Shown one piece after another: positions 38,064-51,500 of a stretch of DNA of 64,000 nt. The notes under the pieces were generated by a model. The model searched no databases, was not told the DNA's origin, and saw nothing but the letters and a program-made list of their open reading frames with translations. Position numbers and translations under genes: made by a program. The first letter of the stretch is position 1. Every line of letters begins with the position of its first letter. The stretch lies in contig CM055098.1 in the NCBI GenBank assembly GCA_029204225.1, positions 15,142,533 to 15,206,532 on the forward strand, read 5' to 3'. This stretch comes from Diphasiastrum complanatum (taxonomy: Eukaryota; Streptophyta; Lycopodiopsida; Lycopodiales; Lycopodiaceae).

Positions 38064-41000
38064 TATTGATGTCTTTTCGATGCCAAAAGGCATATAAGAC
38101 TAATGAAGTACATGTCAAGCATGTGGTAACCATGGGAGCGTATAAAAACGTCTCCAAAATTATAACAAAGAAAACATCTAGAATAGACATGTATGCAAGA
38201 GTGTGTGTGCATAATAAAATCATCTGTATCTATGTCAAGATGTTAAGGCTGTGATGCTGCTATTGCTGTAAAAAGATGTAATGCGAGCCACAACATGAGA
38301 AAGCACTGGAGCCTGTCGGCGTCGTCTGTGAGCATGAGCATGTGTAGTAGTACGTCTTTGCGTAGGATGTCTGGTGATCCTGGTTGTAACGTGATGGTGG
38401 GAGGTACACTGTCTCTGATCTCTATGAGCATGAGCAGCTAGAATGATCAGCAAAATGAAAGGGGATATTATTTGATCAGAGATATGAGGAATAAAAGCAC
38501 GTGATGGCATGAGACAATCCACCATGTTGTGTTGCACACTGCGAGAATGGCATGTGAATGCTTTGTTAAGGAGGTCGGCAAGTAAAGGTGCAAGTGTATT
38601 AGGGGCGCATGGAGAGGGAGCTTAGATTCTTAATCATTGAGGTCACGTTCTCTTCCATCTCTTTTCATAAGTTTCCTTCTTCTTCTTCTACTTGTGGCAG
38701 CCATGGATAATACCACAAAGGTGTTTTGAAGCTTGAAGAAACTCTTGAAAAGAAGCCTTATTGTTCGTGGATACTCTCAATAGTTGTTGGCTTGAAGTTG
38801 GAAGCCTCTTGTTGTGAATAAAGTGTCTTTTTTTCCTACTCTAGCAATGGATCCTAATGTGCCAAAGCAGACTGAAGCTACTAGTACTATTGTTATCCAA
38901 GATGCTGAGTCCCTTATGTTGGCAATCAACAATCTACGACAACAGATTCTTGATATGCAGGCAAGGCATAACAGGGAGCAGCAAGAGTTAAGGGTGATGG
39001 CTCAATCCTTCTTACTTCTTCATGTAATAAACTTGCTGTTAGCTTCTGTAGAGACAACTCAAAAGTATTGCTCAAAAGTAATACTAAATTGTCATAAGTG
39101 GGAGGAAGATTGGACAGAAGAGACATGTTAGTGTCTTTGCCCGATACTGGCGAACTAATTATTAAAAATAGATACCCCTTTTACCCCGAATGGATGAATT
39201 GGCTGATCACATGGTGCAAAGTACTTCACCAAAATCGATTTGAGATCAGGGTATCATTAGATTTGAATTAAGAGTGAGGACATTGAAAAAACCGGGTTTA
39301 GGACAAGGTACAACCATTATGAGTTTCTAGTCTTGCCGTTCGGATTGATGAATGCCCCTGCAACCTTCCAGCAGATCCTTTCACAGGTTGAGTCCATTGA
39401 GACCCTCATTTTGCATAATTTGCCCACACTTATGAAACCTTTTCTTTAGGTTGCTCCACTCCTTGGGGCCTATTTCATGATGTACCTTAGGAATGCTAGT
39501 GACATTTGATAAATTGTGAATTCCAAGTTCCAAGCACCGTAATGATTAATTGTGATTTGTGAACTTTAAAGGTCCAAACAACCATTAATGGTTCTAATAA
39601 GTACCTTTAACTTTTCCTGTGTAAGGTTGTGTCCCCATTTCCCGCACAAGGATCAAGACAATAGAAACTAATTCTGCAAAGAAAAGATACTGATGTTCAA
39701 AATGAAGATTCAGCTGATGCTGCAAAATCAAGACGCTGGCAAAGCAATGTTTTGAGGCCGTTTCGAATTGGCGGTTCGAATCGGCCAGTTCGAATCGGTT
39801 CGAATCGGCTGGACAGGTTCGAGTCGGCCGATTCGAACCTCTATTTTTTTTTTTTCTATTCAAAATATGTAATACAACCTGATACTACCTTATTCAACCC
39901 ATTTCAGTATGTTTTCAACCTGTTACTCCCTTATACAACCCATTTCAGTATTGTTACAGTTCAAACTTCAGTGTTCCATTCTATGATCTATCCCCTTTTC
40001 ACCCAATACTCTTCACCCAGTAGACTGGTTTTTGGTACAATATGCTAACAAAACATCCATAACAAGAAATACAGTTATCCATATATTGTTGTTACCAGAT
40101 AACTGTATGTTAATTACAATGATGAGAAAATCGATTAGAACCGTTTTTTACCCTAAACCCTAAAACCGATTTAAACCAGCCGATTTGAATCGGGCCGGTT
40201 TGAACTGCGATTTGTTGTTCGAATTGGCGATTCGTGAAACATTGGAAGCTGCACGATGGAGATGCTGATGCTGTTAAAAAAGAAATGATGAAGAATGACT
40301 GCTGATGGTGTTGTAAATCTGAATGGGTTCACATGGATCTCTTCTAAGATATGCGAAATGACGAAGAACAAAACCACCGTTGGTACTGAATAATGGCACA
40401 ACGAAGCAAACCATGAAATCACTAAACACAAAGGCAAGTTTGCAGCATCCTAAAAGAGGATGCCGCCAGCATCCCAGAAACAATCCTGCTAGCCATTCAG
40501 ACCATCCCAATCAATGTTGGGGTTGGATCTCATTGTAAAAATTCCTTCAGCATATTCACACGGACACCGTTACACGATTGTTGCTACAGATTTTGACACA
40601 AAATGCTTAGAGGCTAGAGCACATTGAGATAACACAATGCAGATTACTGCCAAATCAGTTTTGGAATTCACCATCATGAACTTTTGTTGTCCACTAGAAT
40701 TTGGTTTTGATCAAGAAAAACATTCAACTAAACATGGCTTGAGGAGTAGGTTAGGTGCCAACAGGTTGGTAGGAAGGAGGTGGGTTGATGGCTGAGTGGA
40801 TGTAAACTGCTAGTACAAGGGAAAGCGTCAAAGCAGACCATTTCTGGAAAGGAACGGAAAAATGAACATAGTTTTTCTTCTTTATTGTTTTCAAGATGGT
40901 GCATTTTGACACAGAGAGTCGAATTGTTTGAGGTTATGAAATGCCACCTTCTGACAGTCCAAGGCTTGTTTTATGCAACTCAGGTATGACGCTACTGTCT

Positions 41001-44000
41001 TATATTAGTAAATCTTTTAACTGATGTTGTTGTGAATGGCTATGTTGCCTCATGTTTTGGTCTTCTGGCCAGTTGCTTGTCATTGAACTTCCTTTATGTT
41101 TTGTATGCATCACAATATTGCAAGTGAAATGTGATCAATATACTCATTTGCCGTTTTGTCCATGGAATGTAGTGAATTGTTTGTTCTCTTTCTGAGATTA
41201 CAAGGTTCATGCGTTATATTCTTATTTTTTGATCTTAACATGCTACTATAGATCAATTTCAGTTTAACTGACAGCAGAGATAATGCTGCACAAATCTGCA
41301 GTTTCAGGTTTGACACCTGAAGAGGCTGTAGTATCTCGACGATCTGGTCTGCTGTTTGAAAGGAGGTTGATAGAAAAGTACATTGCGGTAAGTACGTCCT
41401 GCAGCTTACAAGAACTACTGGGATATGCTAGGTCAACAGCTTTTTCATTTTGTTTGTATCTTATTCCAGAAAGACCATGTCCATCTAGTCAAAATTATGT
41501 GATTGTATGTGGATAGGATAATGTGTAGAATGAAGTAAGGTTTTCTGTTTCTAGAAAACTTAAGTAGGTTCTTGTTTAGTTTCATATTTATTATTTCTTC
41601 TTACTGGGTAGGCGTTGTCAAGAATAGTCATACATTGTGTTCTATGCCAAAGACCCATTTTGTCCTTCGCCTGATGTGGATTCAATCCATTGTTTAAAAA
41701 GGAGCGTGGAACATGCCCAGTTACTGGAGAGCCGCTTTCTCCAGAGGATCTTGTTGCAGTGAAAACCAATAAGGTCAGATTGTTCTGAAGTTGATTCTTG
41801 AAGACTGACTGTATGATCATATTAGAATGGTAAATTGCTTGCTTTTGTCTTAAGTGGAAGTACATATAATCACTCATCCTTGCTCTGTTAACAGGCTGTG
41901 AAACCGAGACCATTGCAAGCAGCAAGCATTCCAGGAATGCTGGGCCTTTTTCAAAATGTCTTACCCTTTCTTTAATCCCTTTGTTTTATTTGTTACACTA
42001 ATGTTCTTTCAACATTGAATCTTAGATATTGTCATTATGATGTGTTTATTGGCTGCACTACCGTTTAAGCTTTGTGTCAGGCTGACATTACTACCTGATT
42101 TTATTTGTTCAATGATGATTTATAACGTTTCACCATCTCAATTTGAAGGTTCAGTCTTCTGAAAACATTGTAAGGAGGGGTCTCATTCTATTTGTAACAA
42201 TGAATCATGATTCGCTTAGGTTCAAACTGATTGAAATGGATTCTAGATTCAATTATAGCTGCTACTAGTAGCCTCAAGATTTGGAAACTTTGCTATGTTT
42301 TGTTTAGGGCATCAATTATTGGAGATTAGAGTGTTCAAAGTTGGACTTGAATATAGAATGAAGCAGCTCTAAAAAACCTCTTCGAATCTTGATTTGAATC
42401 CTCTAGTAATACGATACTATAACTTGGGAGCGGTTTCCAGGCTGTTTTTCTTTGTTTATGATTTCCAAAGGTGCTGAACTTGTTTATTCTCCTTAATGGG
42501 TTCCGGAATTGTAGATAGCCATTGCTAAAAAGATGAAAATGTTTCAAAAAGATAAATTATTTTTTTAAATCATCTGAACATAAAAAAAGTCCAATGCAAC
42601 ATCCCCTACAAAACAGGCGGTGTTCCCCACATTCTGTACGGACAGCGTCTGAAATAAAACCTGTGCTGTACACTGCAAAACTATGTAGACTCTGGATCGA
42701 CAATAGTCTCTTCTATCAAATTCAGGAAAACTTGTATGTGTTTTTAAAAGAGCTAGTTATTTCATGCAGTTTGGGACTTGGGGCAAAATTTTTTGATACT
42801 ATTCAACCAAATTATTTGTGTCTCGTGTCTTTTTATGCGGCTGATTGGAGTTGATTCTTAACATTGGATAGAGGAGACCAATAAGCAAAAAAGATTCAGT
42901 AAATGAATGCCCATCCCATCACTTTAGATGCCAAGCTGTAATCTAGGTTGGTTGTAAGTCCCACTAATACATTTCAAAAACCCGGAGAAGCCTCCTTGTA
43001 CTTTCACACATCCATGATGTGAGAATTTGTTTAATGTATGCAAGAATGAAGTTTGGTTTGTCAAGTGGCTTGTTAAACACAAGCTTTCACCTCACCTCTG
43101 TTGACCCCGACTGTCTTCTGATTTCTGACCAAACTGCTCTTTGGAATTATGATAGGTCATGATTTATAGTATAATTGTACCCATACACTTCCATTGTTAG
43201 ATCAGCTTTGAGTACATCTTAAAAGCATGGCAGAGTTAATGTGCCTCATCGGCCACTTGCCCGGAGGTAATCAAGTTATCACAATGGCTAACTTCTCTTG
43301 TGAAGAACTGTAGGCAATGCTGAAAAAAGTTGACTAAAACTTACTAGGATGTAACGTGAAGAGACTACTTTCAGGCTAAAATTGTACAGCTTAAAAAATA
43401 GCAATTGTTATGTAAAAATAGAAACATGAAAATGTAATGATTGCATAGAGAGTATGTAGAGAACATGCATGGTCACTTGCGTATGAAGCATATAGTGCTC
43501 TATTACGAGGAATTGAAACTCAGCAGGGACAAACTGGGACTTGTATTTAAGTTGCATCTTGTATACACATACTAAAGCTAAAAATTACTGCTTGAGATGT
43601 GATTTGCTTATCAACAGTGCAACTAATAAAGAATGACAGCATCATGTTTGCATTACAGGAGTGGGATGCAGTAGTTTTATCGAACTATGCACTAGAACAA
43701 CAGCTTCATACTGCTCGTCAGGAGCTTAGCCATGCGTTGTATCAGGTATTCTGAAGGCTCCGGGGTCCTGCAAAGTCCTCAAGCATTTCCTTCACCATTC
43801 TCAGCTATTAATGTGCTGCTGAGGCATATTTTTATTTGTTATGCCTTTTTCTGAAGTTTTTCTGTGTTTTCAAGGTAATTTGTCTTTCAAATGTTCTCCC
43901 AGAAGAGGGCTGCAAAGTGGATGTCACTATATGCAAATTCCATAGCCTATTGCAATTTGCCAGTCATTGAATGCGGACAAAAATTTCTTGGAAGCCGTGC

Positions 44001-47000
44001 TAATCTGTTCACCACATAGTCATGGAGAATTTTTTCCTCGTTATTTTCTCCATGCTTACTGTTCTGAAGTATGTTAGAAGTATAAGAGTTTTTGGTTTTC
44101 CATTGTTATTTGCAATTGAATTATCTTAAAATAACGAAGAGTCTTAATTAGTATAGTATGATTTAAGCACTTTGGTTGGAATTATGTATTGAACCCTTTG
44201 AGTTGTATCAATTTAGCTTGAGTTATGAACAAAGAAGAAGAAGATACAGGTTCCATATGTCTTAAGCGTCAGGTTCGGGTCTTGTATCAACTTTTTAATA
44301 TTTGACAAATTTGCTTAGAAGTTAGTTTGAGTTATCAAAGAAGAAGAAGAGGAAGAAGAGAAAGAAGAGAAAGAGGTACAACATATATGATTAAATGAGC
44401 TTAGAATGTCTTGTGAAATGATGCTATTTATTATGCTCGAGGGCATAATAGATAGCATCATTTTACAAGACATTCTATCATCTTATCTTATTCTTATTCT
44501 ATGCCATTCTATGCTGAAATTCTAACACTAACAATCTGGGATGGAGCACTTGCCCTCTTTTAATCCTCTGTTGTAACCCTAAAATTCAATGCCTTCTATA
44601 CTAAATCGGATGAAGGTCTCTAATCTGAATCTCCAATTTGATGCATGACTTTTTCGCCCTTATTGTGCTGTGCTGGAAATTTGGGTCCATTGCCATATAT
44701 TATCAAGGTCCCGTTTCCAGTATCCCGTTTCTCGTTTCCCAAGGCTGTGTTTCTCGGATGGGAAACGTTTCCCAAAACTATCCTTTGATGACCCCCGGTC
44801 ATTAGGACCATTGCGGGACATTAACAAGCCACACACATGTGTATAAAATGTTTGAGCTGGATCAGGTTTAAACTCAGTCATCTGATATATGGCAGCCTGG
44901 GTTGATTGTTCTTAAGCAGAATCCTTTTGATGCCCTTGTTTTACTTTTTGCTAAGAAAGTTGGTTTTTGCATTGATAATCTGGCCCCTCTCTTTGGAATG
45001 TATATCCTTGCCTAGACATGGATAATCTATTTGATCAGTTAGAGTAGGCCCCTATCTTCTCTACATTTGATCCCAGATCTAGTTGCCCTATCTCAAGTGA
45101 TTATTATCCTCTGCATCTTTCTTAAAACGATCGTTTAGGTTGTTGATATTGTGCAGCAAGCTCTGCCTAAGTAGAGTCCTTGCAAGCACAGGCACAAGGT
45201 GCATGTCTTTATGTCTGGATATTTTGCAGCTGTCATTATGGAGCATAGACACCTGTTTTTGGGGGTCACGAATCGCGCAACTTTGGAATGGACTTCATCT
45301 AATAGACATTAGTGACCAGTATCATCGTAGCCAACGTCTATCCTGCTTAGTGCATTAAAAGGAGTTTATTTTACAGGCACCTTGAAGGATATAGATCCAT
45401 CCTCATTTGTGCTCAAGAGTTAAGCATTGTGCCAACTTACTGAGGGTCTAGTGCAGTATGCAGATCACAACCACAATCATCATAGGAAACACACAAACTG
45501 CATGTCCCTGACAAGTGTCTTAAAACTAGCCTAGCACCTGTCATACTATAGTTAGGCCCAGTATGGCCAAATTTGACTGTCAAAACTCCAGACATTCCCC
45601 TTTGTATAGCAAGTATTGTAAATAACACTGTACAACTGATTTCCGTACGTGTGGCTACCCGACTAATCCAAGTAGCCAGTTACGGACGAGTGCTCGACTG
45701 ATAAGTTGATAGCGGGCCACATCCCGATCACTACTGAAAACACAATAAAGTAGATAAACCATATATCTAATTTAATTGTACAATATTGCATTTCGAGCTT
45801 ACATAAAAATAGATTAAATCGAAACTGATTCTAGGAAGTGTAAAATAACAATCTGTAGCCGTGTCTGGAATATCCAATAGGTGTTATGCATAACCTTGCT
45901 ACGCTGTACTTGACTCACACTCAAGCACACCAACAAACCACTTGACTTACACACTCAAGTTCAGGTTTGACATCACAAAGTATCATGCAAACACAATGCT
46001 CACATAAAGAGTTTGACAGACTTTTAATCAACTGACTTGTCCCCCATCCTACTTGAACACAAGTGGACCACACGAGTGACCTGGCTCAAACTGAGGAAAT
46101 CCCACTGCCACCATGAGACTATCATCCTCCATCTAGCTCATACGCTTACAAGCACAAACCTGTAAAGCTGACATCAATGAGTGACTGAGGCTCAACCCGA
46201 GGAAATCTTACTGCCAACATAAGGCTATACCCTCACCAGATAGACAACTGGTAGACATAATCAACAATTCACTGAGCATAACAAATGATTATTTTGCATC
46301 AAATGTAGCAAATACATAAACACATTCAAGTCCGACTCAGATCTAGACTACGTGACAAGGTAACATGCAAGCACACATTCATGCAAACCAACACAAATGA
46401 AAGACATCAAATACATGACCAGGCTTGCGCAAACTTGTCGTATCTTGTCGTACCAACACTTGTCACCTATAGACATATCGAATATAAGTCTCCATACATC
46501 ATCCAAAGATCTCCCACGATCCAATGAGTGCTTCAGCCTCCAAGCCTCATCAAGCACTGCTCTAAACCAATTTGACCTAACATCCTATCTTGTCGATCTT
46601 GAATAAATCTCCCATCTCCTTGAGATACTGATGATGGTTTGTGGTTCTGCATCACATGCAGATTCAACTTCCCATGCTTGACGTTGCCCCAACTCTAATT
46701 TGACCAGTATAGAGGCTTCTGACCCAGAAACCCGTCGCACCAACACATCCATCATACCATCCAAACCAAAGCAAATGCGCATAAGATCCACCATCGTGAT
46801 GATCAACTCACCAATGATCCATAGCATATCAGGTAGGGTAGCTCCATCAGATACATGTACCTTGTACCATTGACCTCCAACATGTATCCATTACCCACCG
46901 ATATCACCCCAAGAATCTGTCCACCTGTAGTGCAACTAGACTCCAATTGGATTACCAATAAGTTGCATCAAGTATCGCTCCCTGATCGAGTAAATTGGGG

Positions 47001-48512
47001 AATATGCCGACGGAAAAATCCCACAAACCCGAAGAAAGACTTGATTTCCCGAACTGTGGTGAGAATAGGCCAATCAATAACCCTCTGGGTTGGCTCACAA
47101 CCATAGGCATACTGGATCCACACCACCACCCCGTGATGACTCCATGCCCTCAAGCCATGTACCACCTCCTGGTACACTACATGCCACCTACCTCCTAGTA
47201 GGCTTGATATGTAGTAAGGTCACCACACAATAAAATGCACCAGCTGAAGAACATTGCCTATACATCCATTGATGTATCATACTTGAGCATTCGTGGCATC
47301 TCCCTGAGTGCCACCCCGATGGACTTGTCATCCACGCACTAAGCTCACCTAATGTCTTCGCTCTTGGTCACCATCTTGCTATCCAAGCCGATCGCCAAAG
47401 CATCACTTGCTTTTCCTGGCTTCTAGCATTTGTTCGCTCTCCCTGGCTATGTGTCACCTGACATCGTGCCAATGGAAGTCCATCCACGAGTCATCGCTCA
47501 TGGGATCCTGAGACAAATGTCTCCTAACCTTATCGTACTATGGTATGTGGCTCCAAGTGACTTCTATTAGGCTTCCTCTCTGATCGCACCACCCGAGAAT
47601 ATGAACCAAACAGGTTCCAACACCTGTGACAAGCCCAAAGTCCTGCAAATACAGCCAAATGCATAATAGCTAGTAGATAGCTCATCCATGCCCCCTGATG
47701 GTAGTTGCCACTCCATCAATGCCAATGCGAATAATTGGCCCTGCTGTATCGCCATGCCTGTACTCTCAAAGAATACATCACGAAGTCCTCGCCATCAATG
47801 TCCCCTTGCAGTAGATCTCTTGCGAAACACTCACTAGTGTTTGCCTCCATCACACCCAAATGTGTGATATCCATCAACTCTCCGACCTAGAGCTGGCTCA
47901 CAAAGCTTCATGCCTTGCCCATTTTGCGTTTGCAACATCCAGGTTCCAAACTTGAATCACCCATGTAAGCCATGTCCATCCAATCCCACAAGTCCTGTAT
48001 GAAGTACTTACCCCCTGATGATCACCCTGTCATCCTGTAGTTCAATCCATGTTAGGTATCCCCAATGCCATCCTTGATCTTAGAGATCTAAGCGTCTAAT
48101 CCAAAATTCCCACTTCTTGTATCTCTTAGCTAGCTCCTAGGCTGCTTCCATGAATAGTTCCAAACTGCTTCCTGAGAATACGCCTGAGATCTAACTCCAA
48201 AGTCATTATCAAGTCCATCACGTCATGGTTCAAACCAAATGACATGCACCCTCCATCATTGGAATCTGCATCTTTGATGCAATATTATATGGCACATCGA
48301 CTTGACTTATCCAAAATTGACAGTTGAAAGGTGTCTCATTGATGACAAACTTGATATACTGCTTTACAACTACAAGGACTCGATTTGAATCTACTTATTT
48401 ACTGACAACCCATAAAACATCACACTTACACACTGTTCATCCATGCAAGTCTGCTATCTAGCACTAATGGCTTCCAACTGGCACCACCACGTACTCCTAT
48501 CACTCTTCTTCT

Positions 48513-48559
<47 letters not shown>

Positions 48560-51500
48560 GCGGCTCCTCTCCAGCGATGATATTGATGATGAGGGCTGCT
48601 CCCTTTGCTGCGGGATGTCTGTCCGCTCCCCCTGCTGCGGAATGCATGGTTGCCCCAGACTATGTTGGGTACCCTGCCTACGTCCCTCCTACCATTTCTA
48701 CCTCCTCTGATGTTCTAGACCCTACTGGCGTGCAGTTGGAATCGTCATTACTGATATCGGATACCTCACCTCACACCCCATCTGCAGCTGTCACTCCCTT
48801 TCTTTCTATAGTGGATTATTCTACCACTAAGGCCTTTGAGAACTTTCTCGCCTGTGAACTGAAGCAGCTCAAAGCAGAGGTCCAATCATTGAAAACAGAG
48901 GTTTCTCACCTACGGGAAGAAAATCAGAGGCTGCGGACAGTATTTATAGATCATGAGGTCGCTCCTCCAAATAATGGTGATGCTGCGTCAAAAATCCAGG
49001 AATTACAACATGAGCTGACCCAACACAAGGAATCCACCAAAACGTGGGCATCACTCCTCAAAAACGGCAATGAAGAACGTAACCACATGTCGAGCTTCAT
49101 TGCTGCCACTTTATCAGAAGAAAAATTTGAACAATACGCTGTCCCATCATAGCAATGGAATCGATAAAGTTTGGCGTCCAAAGAAAGATAATACCACGCT
49201 TGTCATTCGCTTTACATCGTTGGAAGAACGCAGATCAGTCCTCCGTCTTAAATCCAAACTCAAGGGTACCAAAATTTACTTGGATGATGACCTTACATTT
49301 ATTCAGGTGGAAGAACGCCGAAGAGCTTTTGATGAAGCTCGTGAGCAAGGCAGAATTGCTATTTATAGAGATGGACAAGTTAAATACATTGATGGCAAGT
49401 CACACTAGGTAGCCGGGGGCCCGGGCATGGGAGCGCCCCGGGCCCCCTTCCATCACCTTCTCCATTGCGTATAGGTGTTTGGAATTGTAATGGAATACAC
49501 TCATCTTCGACAACGGGTGATTTTTTGGACTTCATTACACATGGAGACATTCTATTTTTCACTGAGACACATGAGAGCTCCTTGAGGGGTTTACTGGAAT
49601 TTTCTGGTTTTCGATGGTATTCAGCATTTAGGGCAGTGACATGGATCATGAGCAGCAGAGGTTTAGGTGGGGTTGCATGTCTATATCGGGAATCTTTACA
49701 GCCGATCCTTCAGTTAGTCAGCCAGGATGAGCATGCGTGTTATCTTTGGATTCGCCTCATTGGTCAGAGTCTTGGATTGGACAGGGATACTTTTATAGCC
49801 ATTTGTTATTTTCCTCCTGAGACATCTACGTTTGCTGATCGTACTGATTGTCCATATGCTGATCTTTCTTCCGATATCCTCCATTATGCAGAGCGTGGCC
49901 ATAGTATATTGTCTGGTGATTTTAATGCCAGAACAGCCTCACGTCAGCCGGTATTTTATGATATTGCAGACTCACTTCGCATACAAGCCCTTGATGATGT
50001 GGACATGGGTATTACCAGGACTTCTGCTGATGATGCCGGTCCAGTCACGACCCATGATGAGTATCTACTTCATCTGGGAGCAGCTCATGAGTTAGCCAGT
50101 TTTAATGGTCTCTCATACTGGCCCAATTCTGATGCCTTCACGTGCCATCCTCATAGCGACGGTCATAGTGTGGTGGATTATCTCATGGGATCCCCCCCTC
50201 TTATCTCTCTCATCTCTGATTTTCACATCTCTTCCACTACATTGTCCGATCATTCACGCCTATCTTTTTTGCCTTGAGCATATTGCACGATCTAAATATA
50301 CATCCTACTCCTATTACTACTCACCTATATACCGTTTTGATCCCATCCTCTTTCCTCAATACCAAGAATCTCTTACCACCTTACTTCATCACTTCCCTAT
50401 TGATACTTCACTGGAGGATCAAGCTACTTTCCTCACTAATGCTCTTCATACGACAGCCACACTTGTTTTCCCTTCTCGTTGACCTCCAACCAACTCTCTT
50501 TCACGTAACTCTCGTGCTCCTAAACAACCTTGGTATGACTTTGACTATCTTCTCCTTCATCAACAAGTTATCCAATGTCAATCCCCCTATCTCCTCCATG
50601 ATATTCCCTCTGAGTTTTCGTTCTTCACTGCTGACATGGTTCTCGTAGCCATTAAGAAGTTAAGAACTCGCCGCGCCCGTGATATTGATGACTTGGAATC
50701 TGAACTCTTCCTCCATGCTCCTGACACATTAGCACCAATGTTATCCACTCTCCTTAACCGAGCAGTTATCCACGGTTTTCCCTCTTCCTGGTGCACTAAT
50801 ATCATCCACCCCATCCACAAGAGCGGGGATCCCATGAAACCTGATAACTATCGCACTATTATGATCGAACATATTATTGCTAAGCTCTATGGCACCATTC
50901 TCCAGTCAGCAGTGAGTACAGAGGCAAAGACTCGGAGACTTTATGCTTTGGGTCAGGCTGGTTTTTGGACACACTACTCTACTATAGACCACATCCTTAC
51001 ACTCCGATCTATCATTGAGCAGGCCAGACACAGACGAGAGCGAGTTTATTGCTGCTTTGTGGACTTTAGGAAAGCTTTTGACTCAGTTCCACGCCATTTA
51101 CACATCCAGAGGCTCAGGGACTTAGGCTTTTCCACAGATACCATTTTGGTGGTGATGGCATTATATGAGAGAGTTTTGGGTTGTTTTCGAGACTCATCAG
51201 GCATTTCCGACCCAGTATGGAGCAACATTGGGGTGAAACAGGGATGTTCCCTTTCATCTACGCTTTTTGGCCTATATATTGATGAGCTCGAGACAGTTAT
51301 CAGACAGGATGGTGGGATCGGCTGTAATATAGGTGACATACTTATTGATATACTGCTATATGCTGACGATGTGGCTTTAGTCTCACCGACTAGAGAGGGA
51401 GTCCAGAGACATTTGGACAGCCTACACACCTTTTGCACCCATTGGGGATTGAGGGTGAATGTATCGAAGACCAAAGTGATGATCTTCGATACTTCTAGAG

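Noticed and set aside
41283-41301. ATG at 41283 as the PRP19 start
   Set aside because: It gives MLHKSAVSG, which does not match the conserved MxCAISG start. The exon at 33647 plus acceptor CTGCAG restores the match with correct phase.
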